Source of the DNA: DASUPK01 sp963736305
GTDB lineage: Bacteria; Actinomycetota; Thermoleophilia; Solirubrobacterales; 70-9
Length of the DNA: 64,000 bases
Direction: 5' to 3'
Assembly: GCA_963736305.1 (NCBI GenBank)
Contig: CAVTOD010000005.1
Coordinates: forward strand, 1,145,609 to 1,209,608
The notes below the pieces were generated by a model. It made no database searches. It saw only the letters and a list, made by a program, of their open reading frames with translations, and was not told where the DNA came from. The stretch's first letter is position 1. Each line of letters opens with the position of its first letter. This document shows positions 33,943 through 41,054 of this stretch, piece by piece. The translations under genes and the position numbers were made by a program.

Positions 33943-34685
33943 CAACCGCCGAAGCCGAGCGGCTCGCCGGGCTGATCCGCGAGTCGCGTTGCACCGTTGC
34001 CCTGACGGGAGCCGGTATCTCCGTGCCCAGTGGGATTCCCGATTTCCGGACTCCGGGGGAGGGGATCTGGGAGAAGGTCGACCCGATGGAGGTCGCGCAC
34101 ATCGATGCCTTCCGCCGCGATCCTGCCCGCTTCTGGGGCTTCTACAGGCAGCGGATGGAGATGCTCGGCGACAAGGAGCCGAACCGAGCTCACGGGGTCC
34201 TGGCGGAGCTCGAGCGCCGCGGGCTGCTCGAGGCCGTGATCACCCAGAACATCGACACCCTTCACACGAAGGCCGGCTCGGAGCGCGTGATCGAGGTCCA
34301 CGGCTCTATCCGCACCTCCAGCTGCCAGAGCTGTGGCGCCGAATTCGAAACCGGGGCCATGGAGGCTCTCTTCGGTGAGGACGGCGCCGCCGTCTGTTCG
34401 GAGTGCGGCGGGCCGGTGAAGCCCGACGTCGTCCTCTTCGGCGAGCTCCTTCCGGCCGAGGCGATGGCCGAGGCCGAGGCGCTCGCCGAGCGCGCCGACC
34501 TGATGCTCTGCGTCGGCTCCTCCCTCGAGGTATTTCCGGTCGCCGGGTTGCCGTCGGTGACACGCACGAGTGGCGGGGGCATCGCCGTCATCACGATCGG
34601 CCCGACGCCGTTCGACGCCGATGCCGTCGTTCGCATGGACGGCGACGTCGTGGCCGATCTCGAGGCCGTCCTCGCCGCCCTCTAA
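33927..34685 (+). CDS. Sir2-family NAD-dependent protein deacylase
   Basis: 252-residue sirtuin. NAD-binding GAGISVPSGIPDFRTP, QNIDTLH, the catalytic histidine in VIEVHGSI, the zinc ribbon CQSCG...CSECG, and the closing VGSSLEVFPVAGLP are all intact. It removes acetyl or other acyl groups from lysines. GTG 33927 overlaps the end of the HAD-ECH gene by 16 bp in another frame, so it is translated from the same message. Sirtuins counteract acylation of fatty-acid enzymes in several bacteria, which makes the coupling suggestive. The 3' end overlaps the convergent hydrolase by 4 bp. Confidence 0.93.
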   Translation: MAGQVATAEAERLAGLIRESRCTVALTGAGISVPSGIPDFRTPGEGIWEKVDPMEVAHIDAFRRDPARFWGFYRQRMEMLGDKEPNRAHGVLAELERRGLLEAVITQNIDTLHTKAGSERVIEVHGSIRTSSCQSCGAEFETGAMEALFGEDGAAVCSECGGPVKPDVVLFGELLPAEAMAEAEALAERADLMLCVGSSLEVFPVAGLPSVTRTSGGGIAVITIGPTPFDADAVVRMDGDVVADLEAVLAAL

Positions 34686-35641
34686 TACGCGGGGGTTCGC
34701 TCGCGCGTCGGCCGCGCGGGCCGGCCCCTGACGTGCCGCCGATACCAGGGGCGGCCGTGGAGGCGCTGGTAGTTCCACGCCACCGCCGCGACGGCTCCCC
34801 GGCGGTGTAGCCAGAACCGATCGGGTGGCTGCCGCAGAGGCTCGTGACGCCCCGGCTGGACATCAGCGATCGCGAATCCCTCGCCGTCGGTGCGGTCGAG
34901 GGCGTCGAGGATCCGGCCGCGCTCGTCGGTGATCAGCGTGCCGCCCTCGAAGCGGCCGCGATACGGGACGGGGAACCATGGCATCGCGCAACTCAGCTCT
35001 CCTGCATGAGCGGCGTGCACCACGGGCGCGCCGACGTAGAGCGCGAAGGTGGCAGCCGCATCCACGGCTGTGCGGTGGTTGGCCGTCTCGAGCCGTTCGA
35101 ACAGCGATCTAGGCGGCCAGTTCTCCGACATGCTCCACCAGCCCGACCCGGTCAGGGCCAGGTCGATCCGGCCCCGCAGTCGCTTCACGGTCTTGGTCCG
35201 CATCAGCTCCCAGCAGACGGCCGCCCCGACCGTCGCCGCGTCCGTCTTGATGACGCCGTCATCCGATCCCCCGACGTAAAAGGCGTTCTCCCACATCGTG
35301 GGAAGGTCCTTGTCGTGCCGGCCGGCGATCTTGCCGTCGGCCGTCGTCAGGAAGAAGGCGTTCCGCACCTCCCCGTCAGGGTCGCGGCAGAGGAACGAGC
35401 CGCCGACCATCGCCCCATGTCGACGGGACAGCGAGAGCAGCAGATCGGTCGCCTCGCCGTCGGGTGCCAGCGCCGCATCGGCGAGCTCGGGGACGAAGCC
35501 GATACCGGTCGTGAAGAACTCGGGCAGGACGATGCACTCGGCACCCTCGGCTCCGGCCCGGTCGGCCAGGCGCTCCACAGCCTCGAGGTTGGCGTCGACG
35601 TCCGCGACGCGGGCCCGAAGCTGGATGGCAGCCGCCTTCAC
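34682..35641 (-). CDS. Carbon-nitrogen hydrolase (nitrilase superfamily)
   Basis: 319 residues with the superfamily triad in place: Glu in IVLPEFFTTG, Lys in GRHDKDLPTMWENAF and Cys in GAAVCWELMRT. The overall plan (KAAAIQLRARVADVDANLEAV at the start, GGSFLCRDPDG in the middle) fits an aliphatic amidase or omega-amidase-like enzyme, but the substrate pocket is not recognisable. A basic extension of about 40 residues (RPWYRRHVRGRPARPTRERT) ends the protein. GTG 35641 overlaps the stop of the upstream gene as GTGA. Confidence 0.87.
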   Translation of the reverse strand: MKAAAIQLRARVADVDANLEAVERLADRAGAEGAECIVLPEFFTTGIGFVPELADAALAPDGEATDLLLSLSRRHGAMVGGSFLCRDPDGEVRNAFFLTTADGKIAGRHDKDLPTMWENAFYVGGSDDGVIKTDAATVGAAVCWELMRTKTVKRLRGRIDLALTGSGWWSMSENWPPRSLFERLETANHRTAVDAAATFALYVGAPVVHAAHAGELSCAMPWFPVPYRGRFEGGTLITDERGRILDALDRTDGEGFAIADVQPGRHEPLRQPPDRFWLHRRGAVAAVAWNYQRLHGRPWYRRHVRGRPARPTRERTPAY

Positions 35642-36384
35642 GACTCCGGAGTATCGCCCAGCTTCTCCTCGATCGCCGCCAGCTCGGTGGTGAGCTCCTT
35701 CTGCCTCGAGCCGGGCTGCTCCTGTAGTGCGGCCCTGGCGGCGCGCAGTCCGTAGATCGCCTCGACCCGTCGTCCCTGCTGCGCGTCGAGCCGGGCCCGG
35801 AGCATCAGCGTCTCGGCGGGGTGGACCTCGTCCCGGCCGGCGAGCACAGCCGCCACCCGCGATTGTGGGTCGACGTCGTCGAGCCGGCCCCGTCGAGGTC
35901 GACCCAGCTCCCTCGCCTCGGTCCAGCGACCGTCGGCCAGCTCGTGGCCGGTGCCGTGGCCGAGCCGGACGGCGAGCGCCCTGGTCGCACCGATGTCCTG
36001 GATCAGCGGGTCCCGCGCCGCCGCGCGCAGAGCGCTCAACGCCCGGTTGACGATCCGCGTCGCCGCTCGCACCGCCTCGGCGCCATGGCCGCCGCTGCCC
36101 ATCATCTCCTTGAGCCAGGCGGATCCCTGCTCGGGGTCGGCGAGGGCCTCCCCGGTGACCGTCACGCGCGTCACCGGTGTCTCGCCTGGATCGCCAGGCT
36201 CGATCGGCTTCGACCGGCGTCCCGCTCGTCGCTTCGGCCGGGGCGCCGCCAGGTCCTGCACGATCAGAACGCGCTCGGCGTCCCCGTCGCGAACGAGGTA
36301 CCGGCCCTCCGGCAGGCCGAGCTTTCCGGCCAGCTCGAGCTGAACGAAGGTGGCTCGGGTTATCGCGGGCTTGGCCGTGATCAG
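35638..36384 (-). CDS. Hypothetical protein; coding signal extends to a possible CTG start
   Basis: The first ordinary start is GTG 36261, giving 207 residues. The same frame stays open and protein-like upstream (TRATFVQLELAGKLGLPEGR, then YLVRDGDAERVLIV), reaching CTG 36384 with no ATG/GTG/TTG. The N-terminal part looks like a small beta domain, the middle is charged (RPKRRAGRRSKP), and the C-terminal 100 residues are helical and arginine-rich (LMLRARLDAQQGRRVEAIYG). No known family. It is coupled to the downstream nitrilase-like gene by GTGA. The 24-bp repeat begins exactly at 36384, so a repeat insertion may have removed the native start. Confidence 0.5.
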   Translation of the reverse strand: MITAKPAITRATFVQLELAGKLGLPEGRYLVRDGDAERVLIVQDLAAPRPKRRAGRRSKPIEPGDPGETPVTRVTVTGEALADPEQGSAWLKEMMGSGGHGAEAVRAATRIVNRALSALRAAARDPLIQDIGATRALAVRLGHGTGHELADGRWTEARELGRPRRGRLDDVDPQSRVAAVLAGRDEVHPAETLMLRARLDAQQGRRVEAIYGLRAARAALQEQPGSRQKELTTELAAIEEKLGDTPES

Positions 36385-36407
36385 AGGGTGCGCGTCAGCG
36401 CAACCCG
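36384..36407. repeat. 24-bp dispersed repeat, copy 2
   Basis: Identical in all 24 bases to 28746-28769. Here it lies between the peptidoglycan hydrolase (ending 36424, same strand) and the gene ending at 35638. It begins at the last codon of that gene's open upstream reading. It can form a stem of GGGTGCGC with GCGCAACCC, one base bulged, and could stop or stabilise the hydrolase transcript. Confidence 0.6.
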
Positions 36408-36423
36408 ATCGGTGGTGTGGCCG

Positions 36424-38865
36424 CTAGTCGCCGGGGTTGCCATTGCCCTTGGCGGGCAACGCGGCCGCGGAAGGCTTCGACGGGACCTTCGGGTTCTGGA
36501 TCTCGCCGAGGCGCTGGATCAGTCGTTGCCACTGCTCGGGCTTGAGGATCTGGCCGAGCTGCTTGATCGAGCTGCCCGAGGTCGTGAACGTGTACCCGAC
36601 GTGGATGTGGTTGTAGTGGTCGGGGAGGATGAAGGTCGGTGGGCCGAGATCCATCAGCGAGATGATCTGAGCGGGCCGCATGGTGCCCTGGAGAAGCAGC
36701 AGATCCTTGATCACGGCCTCGGTGATCGTCCCCGGCCCCTGGTGCCCGGTGATCGGGATCCCGTTGACTGCGGCGATGTCGACCGCCGAGCCATAGGAGT
36801 GGGCCGAGACGTTGCCCGAGGAGGTCAGGTAGGAGTGGCCGCACTTCAGCGAGGTGATCGTGAGGCGGTAGCCCTTGGCGACCAGGTACTCCATGACGGC
36901 GAGGACGCGGCGGTCGATCTGGTGTGTCTGGATGTCGTTGCGACCGCAGGAGTAGATCGACAGCGCCGGGTCGTTCAGGACCCTCTGCTCGAGCGCCGAC
37001 TTCGACATCAGCAGGACCTGGCCGACGGTCGGGTTGTTCGAGAAGGGGTTCTTGTCGGCGGCGCGATAGATCGCGGTCGTCTCGAGCAGCTTCCAGCCGT
37101 CGAGGATCGGCTTCGGATCGATGGTCGGGGCGCCGCGGCCGGCGGGCCGGATCGCGAAGTTGAGGTGCGGCGGCTGAGCGTCGGGCTGGCCGACGTGCGC
37201 GATCACCGTTCCGCCCGTCACCTTGGAGCCGACCTTGAGCGGCTTCAGCTGCATGGTGTTGGAGTTGAACTGGACGCTCTCCGAGAGCGCGGACTTGAAG
37301 GTCTCGTAGCCGGGGACGCTCCGGCCGAGCAGCTGGTCGAGCTGGCCGGTCACGCCTGACTGACCGGCGTTGCCGGAGCGATGCGGCAGCGCGAAGAGCC
37401 GCTGACGCGCGTTCTCGGAGTTTGCCGGGGCGGGCTTGGAGCTCGCCGGCTTGGCGGCCTTCGCGGAGCCCTTGCTCGAGTTGTCGCCGGCGGTGGCGGG
37501 GGTGTTCGGAGACGAGTCGTTCGGCGTCTGCAGCTTGAAGTCCTTGGAGGAGAGCCCCTGCTGGCGCGGCACCGGGTGCGTCTGCTCGATCGAACCGAGG
37601 TGCGCGTAGGTGTAGTCGTTGCCGTAGGCGTCCTGGAGCACGATGTACTTGCCGAGCTTGGCGTTGTCACCCATCTTCTTGATCACGCCGTCATTGACCG
37701 CGACGACGGGAGCGTTAAGGCTCGAGTAGACGTTGATGCTTCGGCGGTTGGCGTCCGAGCTGACCACGTCGGCGGCGTTGCCGGCGCCCTTGCGCTGAGT
37801 GGTGGAGCGTGCCAGCGCGGCGGCGTCGTTGATGTCGTCGGCGTACCGCGCGTTCGCGGCGACCGGGAAGTGCGCGCCCTCCGTGAGCCCCGTGAGTGAG
37901 CCGACCAGCGCGTCGGGCAGCTTGCCGTACTGGTTCGCCCCGAGCAGAACCTCGTCGACGTACCAGTCAGCGTGGTTGTAGGAGAAGATCGCCTGGCGGA
38001 TGTCCTTGTCGCCGCCCGCCGCGCGCAGATAGCGAGCCGCGGCGCAGATCGCGTCGACCGGGTTGTACGGGTCCTTCTTGCCGTCGTCGTTGGCGTCGAC
38101 CCCGTAGGCGGCCCAGGTCGAGGGGATGAACTGCATCCATCCCTCGGCGCCCGCGGAGGAGACGTTCAGGTTGGTGCCGAACGCGGTCTCGATCTTGTTG
38201 ATCGAGGCGAGCACCTGCCAGGGGATCCCGTACTCCGTGCCGCAGGACTGGTAGATGGGGAGGAGGAAGGGCGGGATCTCGAAGGAGTCGATGACGAAGT
38301 TGGGGACGCCGATCGGGGCGGGGCCGAACTGCGCCACCGTCAGACCGGGGTTGGTGCTCGACGGAGAGCCGTCCGGGTTGCGGAGGGTGGGCTGCTCGAT
38401 CTTCGTCGTCTCGCCCTTGGCGATCTGCTTGGCGCCCTGTCCCTTCTTGGCCTGCTTGCCGAACAGGCCGGAGGTCTTGCCCCCGGTGGTCTTCTTTCCG
38501 GCCTTGCCGCCGCCGGTGCTCTTGCTTCCGCCGGACGGGGCGCCGCCGCTGCCGCCGCCGTTGGTCGTCGTGGTGCTGCTGGTCGAGCTCGAGCCGGTCG
38601 ATCCGCCGCTGCCGCCCGAACCGCCGGTGGTGGTCGGGGCGTTGTACTCAGAGGTATCCAGCGGCCCGCTGCAGCCGGGATCGGCGAGGTCGGCGAGACC
38701 GTCGCCGTCGTCGTCGGAGAGGTTGGAGCACTGCGGAAGGACCTCGGTGCCCGGGACGTTGACCTGGGCGTTGCCGACGCTCACCGTCCCCGAGATCGCC
38801 GTTCCCGCAGCGATAATCGCCAGGGTCGCGCCGAGGGCGATGATTAGGAGAAGCTTTTTGGTCAT
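36424..38865 (-). CDS. Three-module peptidoglycan hydrolase: lytic transglycosylase, degenerate M23, M15-like peptidase
   Basis: 813 residues, exported by an N-terminal signal or anchor (LLLIIALGATLAIIAAG). A DDDGDG calcium-loop-like segment (about 47-62) and a Gly/Ser/Thr linker follow. Then comes an SLT domain near 200-320 with catalytic Glu in NKIETAFG and the fold markers AGAEGWMQFIPSTW and ARYLRAAGG. The middle has an M23 fold (VVAVNDGVIKKMG, YTYAHLGSI, PHLNFAIRP) lacking the usual HxxxD and HxH zinc ligands, so it is probably inactive. The C-terminal M15-type domain keeps SAHSYGSAVD and HYNHIHVGY. ATG 38865 starts MTKKLLL. The 180-bp upstream spacer shows only a small AGACC/GGTCT hairpin and no riboswitch I can recognise. 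Confidence 0.85.
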   Translation of the reverse strand: MTKKLLLIIALGATLAIIAAGTAISGTVSVGNAQVNVPGTEVLPQCSNLSDDDGDGLADLADPGCSGPLDTSEYNAPTTTGGSGGSGGSTGSSSTSSTTTTNGGGSGGAPSGGSKSTGGGKAGKKTTGGKTSGLFGKQAKKGQGAKQIAKGETTKIEQPTLRNPDGSPSSTNPGLTVAQFGPAPIGVPNFVIDSFEIPPFLLPIYQSCGTEYGIPWQVLASINKIETAFGTNLNVSSAGAEGWMQFIPSTWAAYGVDANDDGKKDPYNPVDAICAAARYLRAAGGDKDIRQAIFSYNHADWYVDEVLLGANQYGKLPDALVGSLTGLTEGAHFPVAANARYADDINDAAALARSTTQRKGAGNAADVVSSDANRRSINVYSSLNAPVVAVNDGVIKKMGDNAKLGKYIVLQDAYGNDYTYAHLGSIEQTHPVPRQQGLSSKDFKLQTPNDSSPNTPATAGDNSSKGSAKAAKPASSKPAPANSENARQRLFALPHRSGNAGQSGVTGQLDQLLGRSVPGYETFKSALSESVQFNSNTMQLKPLKVGSKVTGGTVIAHVGQPDAQPPHLNFAIRPAGRGAPTIDPKPILDGWKLLETTAIYRAADKNPFSNNPTVGQVLLMSKSALEQRVLNDPALSIYSCGRNDIQTHQIDRRVLAVMEYLVAKGYRLTITSLKCGHSYLTSSGNVSAHSYGSAVDIAAVNGIPITGHQGPGTITEAVIKDLLLLQGTMRPAQIISLMDLGPPTFILPDHYNHIHVGYTFTTSGSSIKQLGQILKPEQWQRLIQRLGEIQNPKVPSKPSAAALPAKGNGNPGD

Positions 38866-39053
38866 TTGGCTAGCCGTTCCTGCCCGTGTAGACCTGTGGG
38901 TCTGCCGGTCGCGACCTCCCCGCACCCTCAGGCACGGCGGACGCTACTGACTCGCTCAGGGCTTTGCAACGGGGAACCGTCGTCTCTAACGTCAAAAACA
39001 CGTCTCAAGAACCCCGCTCGACCCCATCCGTCGCGGTACCGTGCGTGAACGAT

Positions 39054-39398
39054 ATGGACGAGAGCGGCGGCGAAGGCATACGGGATCGGATTTCATCGCG
39101 AGGCGAGGGAGCCCTGGGTGATCTCGCCCAGCTCCTGGTCGACAACCCGTGGATGAACCAGGCGCTGCAGGTCGCCTTCGGGGCGCGGGAGCGGGCCTCT
39201 CAGGCGGGCGCGAGCGCGATCCGGAACCTCAACCTGCCCACCGGGAACGACGTCGACCGCCTGGCGCGACGCCTGCGGGTGGTCTCCGAGCGCCTCGAGA
39301 CGGTCGAGGACACGCTCGATCGGCTCACCCGTGAAGTGGCCGAGCTCCGGCGGGAGCGAGACTCCTCGCGATCCGACGGACCCTCTAGCCCGGGTTGA
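39054..39398 (+). CDS. Small coiled-coil protein (phasin-like appearance)
   Basis: 114 residues. A central helix LAQLLVDNPWMNQALQVAFG and an alanine-rich stretch precede a clear heptad coiled coil at about 70-105 (VDRLARRLRVVSERLETVED, then LDRLTREVAELRRER), with a serine-rich tail. This looks like the small proteins that coat polyhydroxyalkanoate or lipid granules, but the match is only by composition. GTG 39045 is an alternative start adding three residues. The end overlaps the convergent nucleoside phosphorylase by 14 bp. Confidence 0.55.
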   Translation: MDESGGEGIRDRISSRGEGALGDLAQLLVDNPWMNQALQVAFGARERASQAGASAIRNLNLPTGNDVDRLARRLRVVSERLETVEDTLDRLTREVAELRRERDSSRSDGPSSPG

Positions 39399-40101
39399 GG
39401 GCTTCGGCGGCCAGGGCGCCCATCCGCTCCGCCCCCTGCGCCAGGCCCTCATCGTCGATTCGGCGCCGACCCTGATCGTCGAAGGTGTCCGAGACGATCA
39501 ACACGCATCCCGTGGCCACCCCGAGCCGCCGGCCGAGCGCGAACAGCGTCGCGGCCTCCATCTCGACCGCGACAGCGCCGCGCCTCCGCCACGCGTCCGC
39601 TCGCGCCTTGGGCGAGACGCCCTTCTCCAGGTCACCGTCGTAGAAGAGATCCGTCGTCACGATTCGCGACGGTGAGCCCCCAGCCGGCAGCTCCGCCGCC
39701 AGCCTGGCCGTGAGCTCGGGATCGGGTTCCACCGACTCGCCCGCGCCGAGGGCACGACTGGCCCCGTCCTCCGCCAGCGCCTCGCTTGCCACCACGAGCT
39801 GCCCGTGCTCGAGCTCCGGGTCGAGGGCGCCGCAGGTCCCCACCCGGACGGCTCGTCGCACCCCGAGCTCGGCGAGCTCCTGCAGAACGATCGCGGCGCT
39901 CGGGCCGCCCATGCCCGTTGACTGGATGCTGAGGGAGCGTCCCTCAGGGGTCTCCCCCGTATATCCCCACAGCCCTCGAGCGTGGTTGCTCATCTTGGGC
40001 TCGGTGAGCAGCTGCTGGGCGAGCGCGAGCGCCCGGCCGGGGTCGCCGGGAAGCAGGGCATCCGGTGCGTAGGGGGTGCTCGGTCTGAGGTGGTGCGGCA
40101 C
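39385..40101 (-). CDS. Nucleoside phosphorylase (DeoD/Udp type purine or uridine phosphorylase)
   Basis: 238 residues of the class I nucleoside phosphorylase fold. PHHLRPSTPYAPDALLPGDP holds the N-terminal phosphate-binding GDPxR-like site (PGDPGRAL). VRVGTCGALDPELEHGQLVV is the central GTCG/A motif. VAVEMEAATLFALGRRLGV carries the ribose-binding MEAATL. SDTF with the later region contacts the base. It salvages nucleosides by phosphorolysis. GTG 40101 is supported by TATGCT 6 nt upstream (40108-40113). Purine preference is guessed from the MEAATLF pattern; uridine is possible. Confidence 0.83.
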   Translation of the reverse strand: MPHHLRPSTPYAPDALLPGDPGRALALAQQLLTEPKMSNHARGLWGYTGETPEGRSLSIQSTGMGGPSAAIVLQELAELGVRRAVRVGTCGALDPELEHGQLVVASEALAEDGASRALGAGESVEPDPELTARLAAELPAGGSPSRIVTTDLFYDGDLEKGVSPKARADAWRRRGAVAVEMEAATLFALGRRLGVATGCVLIVSDTFDDQGRRRIDDEGLAQGAERMGALAAEALNPG

Positions 40102-40107
40102 GGCGCG

Positions 40108-40136
40108 AGCATATGGGGGCCCTGCAGGGGTATGTT
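40108..40136. promoter_or_regulatory. Paired divergent leaderless promoters
   Basis: The 41-bp gap between the phosphorylase (GTG 40101, minus) and the small protein at 40143 (plus) holds TATGCT (40113-40108) 6 nt before the first and TATGTT (40131-40136) 6 nt before the second. Neither side has a ribosome site. Both are good TANNNT -10 hexamers. Confidence 0.5.
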
Positions 40137-40142
40137 GGGTCA

Positions 40143-40343
40143 ATGAAGCTCCCGGTTCCCGAGAAGCCGTCCGAGGCGCTGCGGTCCGCGATCGAGCGCA
40201 CCTTCGAGGCGACGGCCGGCCCTGCGGCGAGCACCCGGGACCGCGCGGTCGAGTTGGTCGACGAGGTCGCCAAACGGGGCCGAGAGGTCCGCGAGCAGCT
40301 CGGCAAGATCGAATCATCCGTTCGCGGCCGGCGAAAGGATTGA
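40143..40343 (+). CDS. Small helical protein, unknown function
   Basis: 66 residues, nearly all helix by pattern (SEALRSAIERTFEATAGPAA, RDRAVELVDEVAKRGREVRE) with a basic tail RGRRKD. Similar small proteins occur in actinobacteria beside phasin-like genes; the 114-residue coiled-coil protein lies 0.7 kb away. ATG 40143 is supported by TATGTT 6 nt upstream. It is followed after 18 bp by the SCP2-like gene. Confidence 0.6.
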   Translation: MKLPVPEKPSEALRSAIERTFEATAGPAASTRDRAVELVDEVAKRGREVREQLGKIESSVRGRRKD

Positions 40344-40361
40344 CCTCAGGTTGAGGGTCAG

Positions 40362-40790
40362 ATGCCTGCCGAGGAACTGACGAAGAAGGAGCTCAAGGAC
40401 ATCCTCGACACGGTGCTCGGGGAGATCGACCGCGATCCGGACGAGGGCCCGCGCCTGCGCGCCGCCGCCGCGCCGCTTCGCATCGAGTTCCCGGATCTGA
40501 AGCTCGTCGTCAACGTGTCACGCGACGAGGGCGGGCGCCACTGCCTGAGGTGGAACTTCTCCCAGCGAAGCCGCACGCACCCGAAGTTGCGGCTCAGTAT
40601 GGAGTCGGCGGTCGCCAATCGCGTCTTCCAGGGCCGGGAGAACCCGGCGATCGCCATCGCCCGCGGCCGCCTCCGCACCAAAGTCGAGGATGCGGGCGCC
40701 GCGCTGCGCTTCTTTCCCGCCGCCAAGCCGCTCTTCTCCCGGTATCGCCAGCTCGTCTCGGAGAAGTACCCACACCTCACCATTGACTAG
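40362..40790 (+). CDS. SCP2 sterol-carrier-like domain protein
   Basis: 142 residues. The body FPDLKLVVNVSRDEG, LRLSMESAVANRVFQG, NPAIAIARGRLR and ALRFFPAAKPLFSRY follows the SCP2 pattern: a strand pair, then a helix leading to a G..NP....GK-like turn and the closing strands. Such proteins bind lipids or acyl groups in a hydrophobic tunnel. The N-terminus TKKELKDILDTVLGEIDRDP is helical. It follows the 66-residue gene closely. Family call from pattern only. Confidence 0.55.
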   Translation: MPAEELTKKELKDILDTVLGEIDRDPDEGPRLRAAAAPLRIEFPDLKLVVNVSRDEGGRHCLRWNFSQRSRTHPKLRLSMESAVANRVFQGRENPAIAIARGRLRTKVEDAGAALRFFPAAKPLFSRYRQLVSEKYPHLTID

Positions 40791-40825
40791 ACGGGCGAGT
40801 GAGCCAGTGCGCATGTCCGGCGCCA

Positions 40826-41010
40826 TTGACTTGCCCCGCCATCGGCGTAAGCTCGACTCGATCGAAAATGCTCGGGCCGGAAGCGGGTCCGCGGTCTGCA
40901 GGTCCCCCGGCGACTGGGATCGGCGACAGGACTACGCGAGGCGTGCAAGCGCCGCTGGCCGACGAAGCGGGCCCAAAGCCCGCGCGCGACGGGGTCCTCG
41001 GGCCCCGTCG
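40826..41010 (+). promoter_or_regulatory. Promoter and structured 5' leader of the HTH-cyclase gene
   Basis: TTGACT (40826-40831), a 16-bp spacer and TAAGCT (40848-40853) resemble a housekeeping sigma promoter, implying a leader of about 195 nt before ATG 41055, unlike the leaderless genes around it. Two strong hairpins lie in it: GCGGGC-N5-GCCCGC at 40967-40983, and an 8-bp stem around TCCTCGGG at 40987-41010. I cannot match it to a known riboswitch. The rest of the 264-bp spacer shows nothing else. Confidence 0.4.
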
Positions 41011-41054
41011 CCACTTTCGAAGGCGTCGCTGCTCTCTCTGGATGGAGGGCCCGG

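Noticed and set aside
38866..39044. Cyclic-di-AMP (ydaO) riboswitch before the peptidoglycan hydrolase
   Set aside because: Such riboswitches often precede wall hydrolases in actinobacteria, but the conserved blocks (GGGGGAACC, CCCGUCAGCUAACC) are absent; only a short AGACC/GGTCT hairpin is visible.
40860..41054. Cobalamin riboswitch in the HTH-cyclase leader
   Set aside because: A CCCCCGGCGACUGGGA stretch recalls the B12-box region, but the other conserved blocks (GAGCCAGGAGACC, GGGAAGG) are missing.
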